Numbered from the stretch's first letter, positions 1 to 5,803 are shown. The stretch: DNA of 5,804 bases from an uncultured Veillonella sp. (GCA_900757715.1 CAAEOZ010000305.1:1-5804); one strand, 5' to 3'. Numbers and translations: made by a program. The notes: generated by a model not told the origin, from the letters alone.

Positions 1-77
1 ACGCGATCAACAATATTAAATATTTTTTCTGGTGTAGCTACGGAACTACCACCAAATTTTTTAACGATTAAGGCCAC
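1..77 (-). CDS. Aspartate kinase, N-terminal 25 codons only (cut by window edge)
   Basis: This is the start of an aspartokinase, the cytoplasmic enzyme that phosphorylates L-aspartate in the first step of lysine, threonine, methionine and diaminopimelate synthesis. The visible residues run (M)ALIVKKFGGSSVATPEKI, and KFGGSSVA near the N-terminus is the family's ATP/aspartate-binding signature. The start is the GTG at 77-75. It is preceded six bases upstream by a GAGGG ribosome binding site (84-88), and the family normally begins a few residues before KFGG. An ATG at 90-88 is out of frame. The rest, including any ACT regulatory domains, lies beyond the left edge, so the isozyme (lysC, thrA-like or other) cannot be named. 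A promoter candidate lies at 124-152. Identification of the family is secure from the motif despite the short piece. Confidence 0.9.
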   Translation of the reverse strand, partial: MALIVKKFGGSSVATPEKIFNIVDR

Positions 78-123
78 AATAATCCCTCATTTAACTATGT
101 TTACTAAATATCAATATGCATAT

Positions 124-152
124 ACTTTACCACAAACAAATAGCACTGTAAA
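124..152 (-). promoter_or_regulatory. Candidate sigma-A promoter for the aspartokinase gene
   Basis: Read on the minus strand, a -35 box TTTACA (147-152) is separated by 17 bases from a -10 box TAAAGT (124-129). The -10 is preceded by TGG, which gives an extended -10 element. Transcription would begin near 117, leaving a leader of about 40 bases before the GTG start. A perfect ten-base palindrome, ATATGCATAT (114-123), covers the predicted initiation region. Hexamer matches are moderate, and the call rests on sequence only. Confidence 0.5.
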
Positions 153-352
153 GGGATATACAGCAATTAATCCACTGGAGTGATACAAAACTCCTTTTTA
201 TGCGGACACCAAAAATCAAATAATATGTTTATAATATTATGAATATGCATTAAATAATCCTAACATGTATTAGCCATAATGCCATTAAATATCTACTATT
301 GAAAGTTTAACTTTACCTCATTATTAAGCTATGTAAACACATAGATATGCAA
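153..352. other. AT-rich intergenic spacer with small palindromes, no gene seen
   Basis: This spacer separates the superoxide reductase terminator from the aspartokinase promoter. It is strongly AT-rich and holds no open reading frame with convincing coding character. Two short perfect inverted repeats lie side by side: AAAGTT-T-AACTTT (302-314) and CTATGT-AAAC-ACATAG (329-344). The heptamer ATATGCA occurs at 243-249 and 345-351, with a third copy at 114-120 in the aspartokinase promoter region. A weak plus-strand hairpin GGAGT/ACTCC followed by five Ts (177-199) has no plus-strand gene to serve. No riboswitch was recognised here. Confidence 0.6.
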
Positions 353-378
353 AAAGACCAGCCCTCGGGCTGGTCTTT
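353..378 (-). terminator. Rho-independent terminator of the superoxide reductase gene
   Basis: AAAGACCAGCC (353-363) and GGCTGGTCTTT (368-378) form an 11-base-pair stem closed by a four-base loop. On the minus strand the stem is followed by a run of Ts that continues to 351. It lies 18 bases past the stop codon of the superoxide reductase gene. The symmetric A/T ends mean it could also stop plus-strand transcripts. Confidence 0.92.
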
Positions 379-396
379 ATTAGTTGTTTTAGTTAA

Positions 397-786
397 TTAA
401 GCAACTACGATATCTTTTTCGGATTCCCACAAGCCATGGATATTGCAGTAGGAAACAGCGATCAATTTACCGGATTTTTTCAAAGCTACTGCTAAAGTAC
501 CTTCAGAAACTGCTGCTACAGGACCTTCATTTGCAGTTGCACCGTCACCATGAACGTTGAACTCGATAGCGCCAACTTCGAATGGTAATTGAGTGCCTTC
601 AGCTACGAAGTACAATTTAATCCAATCAATGTGATGTTCTACAGTGTTTGGATGTGCAATGTCTTTACCTACGGATAAAGTAACGTGGAATGTTTCACCT
701 GCTTTTACAGTGTCAACTGTTTCGATAACAGGAACGTGTTTTTCAGTAGCGAAATCGCCAGATTTAATGTAATCATGTACAGCCAT
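397..786 (-). CDS. Superoxide reductase, one-iron (neelaredoxin / class II) type
   Basis: This 129-residue cytoplasmic enzyme reduces superoxide to hydrogen peroxide without making oxygen, the usual superoxide defence of strict anaerobes, normally with rubredoxin as electron donor. The residues of the Fe(His)4(Cys) site are all visible: His17 in EKHVP, His45 and His51 in the HPNTVEHH stretch, and Cys114 and His117 in CNIHG. Glu15 and Lys16 match the conserved Glu-Lys pair; the Lys helps guide superoxide to the iron. There is no N-terminal desulforedoxin-like Cys4 domain, so this is the single-domain form rather than a two-iron desulfoferrodoxin. The chosen ATG (786-784) has a perfect AGGAGG at 793-798 with a six-base spacer. 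An in-frame ATG at 828 adds 14 residues but would place this ribosome binding site inside the gene. The gene has its own promoter (860-888) and terminator (353-378), so it looks monocistronic. A name such as sorA or nlr could apply, but usage varies. Confidence 0.93.
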   Translation of the reverse strand: MAVHDYIKSGDFATEKHVPVIETVDTVKAGETFHVTLSVGKDIAHPNTVEHHIDWIKLYFVAEGTQLPFEVGAIEFNVHGDGATANEGPVAAVSEGTLAVALKKSGKLIAVSYCNIHGLWESEKDIVVA

Positions 787-859
787 AGTTAACCTCCTGG
801 TTAGTCTTATATACATACTTAATGTCAAGAATATTGAGCACCTCTGTGCTTATGACTAT

Positions 860-888
860 ATTATACATTTTCGATATAGTTTTAGCAA
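860..888 (-). promoter_or_regulatory. Sigma-A promoter of the superoxide reductase gene
   Basis: On the minus strand a -35 box TTGCTA (883-888) and a consensus -10 box TATAAT (860-865) are separated by exactly 17 bases. Transcription should start near 853, giving a leader of about 67 bases. The leader opens with a small hairpin, AGCAC-loop-GTGCT (837-850). The octamer TTTTCGAT (plus-strand reading) lies inside the spacer at 868-875 and twice more upstream, at 894-901 and 904-911, the last two exactly 10 bases apart. These repeats could be regulator sites, but no known operator was recognised. Confidence 0.75.
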
Positions 889-925
889 GTTCTTTTTCGA
901 TATTTTTCGATTTTTTTGAATTTAG

Positions 926-1468
926 TTAGAACTCAATTCCTTTAGCAGCCTTAATGCCCTTTTCATAAGCATGCTTTACTACATTCATTTCCGTTACAGT
1001 ATCTGCCATATCAATGATTTCAGGTTTAGCATAGCGACCCGTCAAAACAACATGAAGTCTTTCTGGCTTATTTTTAAGCATTTCCACTACAGAATGCACA
1101 TCGATAAGCTCATAATTAATGGCATTATTTATTTCATCCATAACAATTAGATCCCATTTATCGGAATTTACTTCCTCCACCAATGTCCGCCAAGCGGCTT
1201 GAGCTGCTTCTTTATGGCGAGCAAGTTCAGCTTCTCCTACTTCATCACGTTTATAGTAAATAAAACCCTTTCCCATAGAGCGAATTTCAACTTGATCACC
1301 TAGTTTAGCGAGACCTGCCAATTCACCATAACCATTACCGCTCTTAATAAATTGTAATATAAGAACCTTGAAACCTTGTCCGACAGCACGTAAAACAACG
1401 CCTAATGCCGCTGTTGTTTTACCTTTACCATTCCCTGTATTAACTAAAATTAATCCACGTTCTTCCAT
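926..1468 (-). CDS. cobO: Cob(I)yrinic acid a,c-diamide adenosyltransferase (CobO/CobA/BtuR family)
   Basis: This enzyme transfers the 5'-deoxyadenosyl group of ATP to the Co(I) form of a corrinoid, making the carbon-cobalt bond of adenosylcobalamin precursors. At 180 residues it has the normal family length. The P-loop GNGKGKTT spans residues 12-19, the Walker B strand DLIVMDE is at 106-112, LTGR is at 142-145, and the C-terminal stretch TEMNVVKHAYEKGIKAAKGIEF (159-180) follows the family's usual TEM...KH...GI.A..GIE pattern. This P-loop is characteristic of the CobA/CobO type and is absent from the unrelated PduO and EutT adenosyltransferases. The ATG at 1468-1466 has an AAAGGAG ribosome binding site at 1474-1480 with a five-base gap. 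The gene follows cbiA after a 192-base spacer, so it may be read through from upstream or have its own promoter; no confident promoter was found. No hairpin terminator is evident between it and the superoxide reductase gene. Confidence 0.95.
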   Translation of the reverse strand: MEERGLILVNTGNGKGKTTAALGVVLRAVGQGFKVLILQFIKSGNGYGELAGLAKLGDQVEIRSMGKGFIYYKRDEVGEAELARHKEAAQAAWRTLVEEVNSDKWDLIVMDEINNAINYELIDVHSVVEMLKNKPERLHVVLTGRYAKPEIIDMADTVTEMNVVKHAYEKGIKAAKGIEF

Positions 1469-1557
1469 AATAGCTCCTTTAATACGAACTGTCCCGCAAT
1501 AACTTTAAGAACTAACTATTCCTGATTAATTACATTCTCCTCATATTTACTAATAGG

Positions 1558-1617
1558 ATCACAACAATACATATGAATATAATTGCACATTACAATACTT
1601 ATGTATGTAATTGTGAT
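1558..1617. repeat. 60-base imperfect inverted repeat between cbiA and cobO
   Basis: The outer arms ATCACAA (1558-1564) and TTGTGAT (1611-1617) are perfect inverted repeats, and the symmetry continues inward. In the minus-strand RNA, 25 bases on each side of a 10-base centre give 16 Watson-Crick and about four G-U pairs, with five mismatches. It sits within the 192-base AT-rich spacer (1469-1660) downstream of cbiA. No uridine tract follows on the minus strand, so it does not look like an intrinsic terminator. It could be an RNA processing or stabilising hairpin, a protein site or a decayed small inverted-repeat element; the sequence does not decide between these. Confidence 0.5.
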
Positions 1618-1660
1618 AATACATAGTAATATAAACCTATTAAATACATTTATACATCTA

Positions 1661-3037
1661 TTACTTTTGAGCTTTATAAGCAGCACATGTATCAACAAAA
1701 TGTTGTGCCCCTTCATCAGAGCCAGCAAAGTTCAAATGTAAGTAAGAAGCTAATACATTTTTTGTTGCATAGCCGCCGTCATACGATTGAGGTTTACGGC
1801 CTCCTTCTAAATGAAAAGCCCATGGGAAGTCATCTATAGTTGGCTCCATTGTAGAGAAATGGAACTCATGACCACGAATAGCTGTATTCATAGCGCCTAA
1901 TAAAGTATCTCTCTTTGCAGTTGCTGTAACATAGCCCACCTTTTGAAGCTTTTGCTGCATCACACAATTGGCAGGTACAATACCTACAGTTTTATATACA
2001 GAACCTCCAAAGTCATTAATACTTTCACAAAGATACATGAGGCCACCACATTCGGCATAAATAGGCATACCTTGTGCATTAGCTTGGCGGATAGATTCCT
2101 TCATAGACTCATTGCTAGATAACTGAAATAAAAACATTTCTGGGAAGCCACCACCGAATACAAGTCCGTCTACATCAGGAATTACCGAGTCATTAAGCGG
2201 ACTAAAGTAAACAAGCTCAGCCCCTTTTTCCTCTAACGCAGCAAGACTAGCTGGATAGTAAAAAGAGAACGCCTCATCATAAGCTACACCGATTTTCACA
2301 CGTTTTTCAATGGTTTTAACATCTATAGCATCTGGTAGTTCGATAGTTGGTGCATTAGTAGCAATTTCCAATAGTGCATCGAGATTTACCATCTTCTCAA
2401 CAGCTTCTCGAATCGTATTAATCGCCTCTGTTGGATCAATTTCAGTAACCGGTGTAAGTCCTAAATGACGTTCTGGAGAATGCATACGATCATCACGATA
2501 AATGGCACCAATAACAGGTACCCCGATTTTATCCATCCCTTCACGAACCATACGCTCATGATTGGCTGAGCCTAAGCGGTTCAAGATGACACCGCCAAAA
2601 TTTACCTCTGGGTCATAGTCACGGAACCCTTTAGCAATAGCGGCTGCACTTTCACCCATAGCCTTACAATCAATAACAAGCACCACCGGTGCATTTAACT
2701 GTTTAGCAATTTGAGCTGTAGAACTAACGCCCTCTCGACCACCATCGTAAAGGCCCATAACACCTTCAATAATGGCAAGGTCTACATCATGTGCCATTGT
2801 AGCAAAGAAAGGAGTCAACTTGTGGGGTGGCACGAGCCACGTATCTAAATTATAGCTGTCACGGCCGGATGCAATTTTATGAAAGCCCGGATCAATATAA
2901 TCCGGGCCCACTTTAAAAGATTGCACCGTACGTCCACCATTTGCATAAGCAGCCAATAAGCCCGCTACGATAGTTGTTTTACCAACACCAGAGTTGGTAC
3001 CAGCAATGACAACACGTGGAATCTGTACTGTGTTCAT
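1661..3037 (-). CDS. cbiA: Cobyrinic acid a,c-diamide synthase
   Basis: This ATP- and glutamine-dependent enzyme amidates the c and then the a acetate side chains of cobyrinic acid, in the anaerobic route on the cobalt-containing substrate. The 458-residue length matches characterised CbiA (about 459 in Salmonella). The N-terminal synthetase domain carries the P-loop GTNSGVGKTT (residues 13-22), the FKVGPDYIDP segment (41-50) typical of CbiA/CobB, and EGVMGLYDG (91-99). The C-terminal class I (triad-type) glutamine amidotransferase domain begins near residue 247 and has FGGGFPE (294-300), the nucleophile Cys330 in YAECGG, and the triad His434 in SYLHLNF. The ATG at 3037-3035 has a GAGG site at 3046-3049, eight bases away. 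The gap of 29 bases from cbiL implies co-transcription. The early-cobalt context (cbiK, cbiL) favours the name cbiA over cobB, which belongs to the aerobic route. Confidence 0.96.
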   Translation of the reverse strand: MNTVQIPRVVIAGTNSGVGKTTIVAGLLAAYANGGRTVQSFKVGPDYIDPGFHKIASGRDSYNLDTWLVPPHKLTPFFATMAHDVDLAIIEGVMGLYDGGREGVSSTAQIAKQLNAPVVLVIDCKAMGESAAAIAKGFRDYDPEVNFGGVILNRLGSANHERMVREGMDKIGVPVIGAIYRDDRMHSPERHLGLTPVTEIDPTEAINTIREAVEKMVNLDALLEIATNAPTIELPDAIDVKTIEKRVKIGVAYDEAFSFYYPASLAALEEKGAELVYFSPLNDSVIPDVDGLVFGGGFPEMFLFQLSSNESMKESIRQANAQGMPIYAECGGLMYLCESINDFGGSVYKTVGIVPANCVMQQKLQKVGYVTATAKRDTLLGAMNTAIRGHEFHFSTMEPTIDDFPWAFHLEGGRKPQSYDGGYATKNVLASYLHLNFAGSDEGAQHFVDTCAAYKAQK

Positions 3038-3066
3038 AGATATTACCTCGTAATACGACGTATTTG

Positions 3067-3774
3067 TTAACGATCCTTGCGTTTTGCAAGAATTGTAGAT
3101 AAGTAGTTGAGTTTAGTATCTTTTGGTATATTATCTAAACCTACGAATACTTGCTCATCAGGCAAACCTACACGGCTAATCATAACCGCATCATCTGCCA
3201 TATTATGTTTAATCAAGGTTTCTTGTACTTCATCAAAGTTTTTATATACCTTCATAATAACTGCATCATCTGCAACAGCCAATACAGCATCGATTTTTTC
3301 TTTAGGCGCTGTAGCTGGAACGATGGCCAATACCTCTTCCTTCTCTACGATTGGATAGCCAAGGTGAGATCCGATAGCACAGAATGCAGTAACGCCAGGA
3401 ATTGTTTCAATTTCATGGCCTGTGTTTTCAATCAAACGGTATACATACATATATGTGCTGTAGAACATAGGATCACCTAATGTTAAGAATACAACACTTT
3501 TACCTTCATCCAAGTACGACAAGATAACGCGTTTAGCCTCTTGCCAGCCTTCCTCTTGCGTAGAATCATCCAACACCATTGGGAATACTACGGGAACGAT
3601 TTCTGTATGTTCTTGGATATATGGGGATGCGATATCAAGGGCTACGGAACCATCTTTCTTTTCTGTTTTAGGTGTGATAATAATATCTGCTTCTCCTACG
3701 ATGCGAGCAGCTTTCACAGTCATTAATTCAGAATCGCCAGGGCCTACGCCAATACCATATAATTTACCTTTCAT
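3067..3774 (-). CDS. cbiL: Cobalt-factor II (precorrin-2) C20-methyltransferase
   Basis: This S-adenosylmethionine-dependent enzyme methylates C20 of the macrocycle, the step straight after cobalt insertion in the anaerobic pathway. At 235 residues it has the usual length for this branch of the tetrapyrrole methylase fold. Landmarks are GVGPGD (9-14), the SAM-binding TLGDPMFYSTYMY (98-110), where the YSTY segment separates C20-methyltransferases from the other corrin methylases, IPGVTAF (125-131), RVG (201-203) and YLSTILA (224-230). The ATG at 3774-3772 has AGGAG at 3781-3785 with a six-base spacer. It is followed 29 bases later by cbiA, and a good promoter lies at 3827-3855. Because the chelatase next door is CbiK, cobalt-factor II rather than metal-free precorrin-2 is the expected substrate, so cbiL is preferred to cobI. 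Confidence 0.94.
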   Translation of the reverse strand: MKGKLYGIGVGPGDSELMTVKAARIVGEADIIITPKTEKKDGSVALDIASPYIQEHTEIVPVVFPMVLDDSTQEEGWQEAKRVILSYLDEGKSVVFLTLGDPMFYSTYMYVYRLIENTGHEIETIPGVTAFCAIGSHLGYPIVEKEEVLAIVPATAPKEKIDAVLAVADDAVIMKVYKNFDEVQETLIKHNMADDAVMISRVGLPDEQVFVGLDNIPKDTKLNYLSTILAKRKDR

Positions 3775-3826
3775 GGGTATCTCCTATTCTTATAGTCACA
3801 CTCTATTTATAATTGCAATGTCTTTT

Positions 3827-3855
3827 ATTATAACCAATTTATACAATATATACAA
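3827..3855 (-). promoter_or_regulatory. Sigma-A promoter upstream of cbiL
   Basis: A -35 box TTGTAT (3850-3855) and a consensus -10 box TATAAT (3827-3832) are separated by 17 bases on the minus strand. It lies in the 86-base spacer between cbiK and cbiL. Initiation is predicted near 3820, about 45 bases before the cbiL start. A perfect eight-base palindrome, ATTGCAAT (3812-3819), lies right at the predicted transcript start. No terminator separates cbiK from cbiL, so this would be an internal promoter that supplements read-through. Confidence 0.6.
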
Positions 3856-3860
3856 AGTTA

Positions 3861-4715
3861 CTATTTAATATTTGGTATTACAGGACGATGTGGGCTACGT
3901 TTGCCATACAAATCGTCGATACAATCTTGCACATGTTGACGGAAAATATCATGAATCGCTTCATATTCACCTAGAGCACTATGAATTGGTTTAACCTCAT
4001 ATCCTGCTCCAGCGAGTTCATTCACTATGCTATCCTCTTCGTCACCAAATAAATCATTTTGTGCATGATCCCCGAGTACCAATAATAAAGGATGTACATA
4101 AATTGTTTTTGGGCGTTTACCATCAAGCCATTCCCAAGGCATTGCTACATCTGACACATATGGTGCGTTTTCAAGTACAGCAATACGCACATTCGTAAGT
4201 CCATTACGGATTAGCTTAAACTGTAAATTACCATATGAAGAATTGCCAGAACCAAGACCTCCATGACCAACCAATAACAAACCATCATCTTTGGAAATAT
4301 TAAGAGATTTAATGAAACGGTCAATCAAAATTTGGTAATCATCTGGATGCTCTTCTTGTCCCATGTAGTATACGAGAGGTCTACCTACACGCAATACTTC
4401 AAGTTGATCTTCCCCTTCATGAGCAAGGATATTATTTTTTAATTTATCAAACTCTTCACCTCCGGTGAAATGAAGTGGCTGCACATATACATGTGTATAA
4501 CCTTCTTGAATCAGTTTTTCTAACGCCCCTTGTTCAGTAGGAATCTCAATACCACGCTCACGCAAACGCTTAACGATGATACGAGACGAAAAAGCTAATT
4601 CTACAGTATAATCCGGATACGATTTACGAATATGTTCTACTACGGAATCGATATTATGTTCACGAGCACTGTCCACAGTGGATCCAAAAGCAACAACTAA
4701 GATAGCTTGTTTCAT
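3861..4715 (-). CDS. cbiK: Sirohydrochlorin cobaltochelatase, catalytically intact copy
   Basis: CbiK inserts Co2+ into sirohydrochlorin (factor II) without ATP, the committing step of the anaerobic cobalamin route. The 284-residue protein shows the two-domain chelatase fold landmarks: ILVVAFGS at the N-terminus, QPLHFTGGEEFDKLK (79-93), LLVGHGG (147-153) and VLGDHAQNDLFGD (213-225). The three metal-ligand positions known for CbiK (His145, Glu175 and His207 in the Salmonella enzyme) correspond here to His151, Glu182 and His217, with similar spacing. There is no signal peptide, so it should be cytoplasmic, unlike the periplasmic CbiKP of Desulfovibrio. The ATG at 4715-4713 is preceded by AAGGAGA (4721-4727). 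A terminator upstream (4831-4870) separates it from its paralogue, so it needs its own promoter. An extended -10, TGG-TATGAT at 4751-4759, is a weak candidate without a good -35 box. Confidence 0.94.
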   Translation of the reverse strand: MKQAILVVAFGSTVDSAREHNIDSVVEHIRKSYPDYTVELAFSSRIIVKRLRERGIEIPTEQGALEKLIQEGYTHVYVQPLHFTGGEEFDKLKNNILAHEGEDQLEVLRVGRPLVYYMGQEEHPDDYQILIDRFIKSLNISKDDGLLLVGHGGLGSGNSSYGNLQFKLIRNGLTNVRIAVLENAPYVSDVAMPWEWLDGKRPKTIYVHPLLLVLGDHAQNDLFGDEEDSIVNELAGAGYEVKPIHSALGEYEAIHDIFRQHVQDCIDDLYGKRSPHRPVIPNIK

Positions 4716-4830
4716 GAAAGTCTCCTTATATTAACTAATAATGTATCTTAATCATACCATAGACCATCCTTTAGGGGCATACCGTGGTACGTATAAAATG
4801 GAAATTATTCTTATCTTTCATAGTAAAAGT

Positions 4831-4870
4831 AAAAATCCTCCTCATTGGATGCCCAACAAGGAGGATTTTT
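4831..4870 (-). terminator. Strong intrinsic terminator between the two cbiK-family genes
   Basis: AAAAATCCTCCT (4831-4842) pairs perfectly with AGGAGGATTTTT (4859-4870). Inside, after a symmetric two-by-two mismatch, TTGG (4845-4848) pairs with CCAA (4853-4856) around a four-base loop. On the minus strand the 3' arm ends in five Ts, which suits the end of the gene finishing at 4922. The mirrored A and T tracts make it potentially bidirectional. A 116-base stretch (4715-4830) with the cbiK leader follows. Confidence 0.9.
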
Positions 4871-4921
4871 ATTAATGTGAAAGAGTGGAGTGTTGTATGT
4901 CTAATTATGTAATAGCAAATA

Positions 4922-5803
4922 TCAAGAAATCAAACCTTGCGCTTCCAAGCGAGAATTTGTCATCACAGGTTTTACGGATTCTCTAGGCATGGGCCGCTTC
5001 CGATCAGACATGCGGATAGCTTGACCTAAATGTTTCAAAAATAAATCTTGTACATGTGGATTTTCTCCAAGCCCTTCATTCCAGATGTCAACATTATAGC
5101 CTTCCTCAGCGAGTAAAGCATAAATGGAATCGGAGCGTTCACCGCCAAGATAGTCCATTAAATGTGTAGAACCTATGAGAGCCAATGGTACAACTAATAA
5201 ATCTTTATGTCCCATACGATCCAAGAAAGTAAGAGCTTGTTTAAAAGTAGGAAAACCATTTGTAGTAAATACTACTACGTTTGGTGCTGCACCATACATC
5301 GCCTTTAATTGCAATGTACTGAACTCTAATTGATTTTGGCCATTCGCCATGAGCACAACAGATTTATTAAGTGCTTTTGTATTAACGTGACGAACAATGC
5401 TTTCTAATGTTGCTTCATAATCATCGGCATAATTTTTTACACCTAAAGAGGTAAGCAATGGTTTACCGATATTTACCTGGCTAAAACCATATTCATTGCT
5501 ATGTAAAAATTTTAATGCTTGTTTGCGCATTTGTTGGTAGCACTGATCTGCCACCAATGTAATAGGTTGAATGTACACCTCATCGATACCCATACGAGCG
5601 AAATCTTGCATAGTCTCTGTGAAAGAAGAAATCTTATCTTCGTACTTCTCATTCCACTTCTCTACTAATGCATCAGATAAGAATACCCGGCGTACCTCCA
5701 TATCACTATACATGGAACGTACTTTTTTCTCTATACTGCCAATGGATTTCTCCACAGCATCTTGGTAAATTGATCCAAAGGATGCAATGATTATGCCTTT
5801 CAT
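4922..5803 (-). CDS. CbiK-family paralogue lacking most catalytic residues, possible non-chelating protein
   Basis: This 293-residue protein is a paralogue of the adjacent CbiK. It shares the MK..I..A.FGS N-terminus, VYIQP (76-80), VVPLALIGSTH (204-214), the DSI and GLGE motifs near the C-terminus, and a similar length. Key positions differ. The first metal His (His151 in the neighbour) is Asn154 in LMANGQ, the metal Glu (Glu182) aligns with Asn182 in TTNGFP, and the PLHFTGGEEF active-site segment reads PITLVADQCY, with Thr82 for His82. Only the last His (His214 in GSTH) seems kept, one residue shifted. The frame is intact and the surrounding motifs are conserved, so this looks like a maintained gene, not a decayed one. 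It may be an accessory, metal- or tetrapyrrole-binding protein, or a chelatase using other ligands. The ATG at 5803-5801 sits one base from the right edge, so its ribosome binding site is not visible. Automated pipelines would probably label it sirohydrochlorin cobaltochelatase. Alignment here was done by eye. Confidence 0.8.
   Translation of the reverse strand: MKGIIIASFGSIYQDAVEKSIGSIEKKVRSMYSDMEVRRVFLSDALVEKWNEKYEDKISSFTETMQDFARMGIDEVYIQPITLVADQCYQQMRKQALKFLHSNEYGFSQVNIGKPLLTSLGVKNYADDYEATLESIVRHVNTKALNKSVVLMANGQNQLEFSTLQLKAMYGAAPNVVVFTTNGFPTFKQALTFLDRMGHKDLLVVPLALIGSTHLMDYLGGERSDSIYALLAEEGYNVDIWNEGLGENPHVQDLFLKHLGQAIRMSDRKRPMPRESVKPVMTNSRLEAQGLIS

Noticed and set aside
177..199. A plus-strand GGAGT/ACTCC hairpin followed by TTTTT, resembling a small terminator.
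   Set aside because: The stem has only five pairs with an eight-base loop, and no plus-strand gene lies before it.
167..250. A 27-codon minus-strand open frame with an AGGA seven bases upstream, ahead of the aspartokinase promoter.
   Set aside because: It is very short, lies upstream of the likely promoter, is not enriched in Lys or Thr codons as an attenuator leader peptide would be, and shows no recognisable features.
787..828. A 14-residue N-terminal extension of superoxide reductase from an upstream in-frame ATG.
   Set aside because: A perfect AGGAGG at 793-798 serves the ATG at 786, and single-domain superoxide reductases begin close to the EKHVP motif, as the shorter form does.
837..850. 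AGAGGTGC in the superoxide reductase leader, which resembles the start of the lysine riboswitch core.
   Set aside because: It forms part of a simple short hairpin, the remaining conserved lysine-riboswitch elements are missing, and the gene has no link to lysine.
1516..1728. A 70-codon minus-strand open frame between cbiA and cobO, overlapping the 3' end of cbiA in another frame.
   Set aside because: It runs through AT-rich spacer, its composition is rich in Ile, Cys and Tyr as expected of random AT-rich DNA, it overlaps a secure gene end, and it matches no family I recognise.
3107..3868. Several plus-strand open frames opposite cbiL.
   Set aside because: They are antisense shadows of a well-supported gene, overlap one another in different frames, and have no ribosome binding sites or family resemblance.
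4771..4821. A 16-codon minus-strand open frame starting just after the 4831-4870 hairpin, with AGGAGG in the hairpin arm.
   Set aside because: The AGGAGG is 15 bases from the ATG, too far for efficient initiation, and it is buried in the terminator stem; chance is the simpler explanation.
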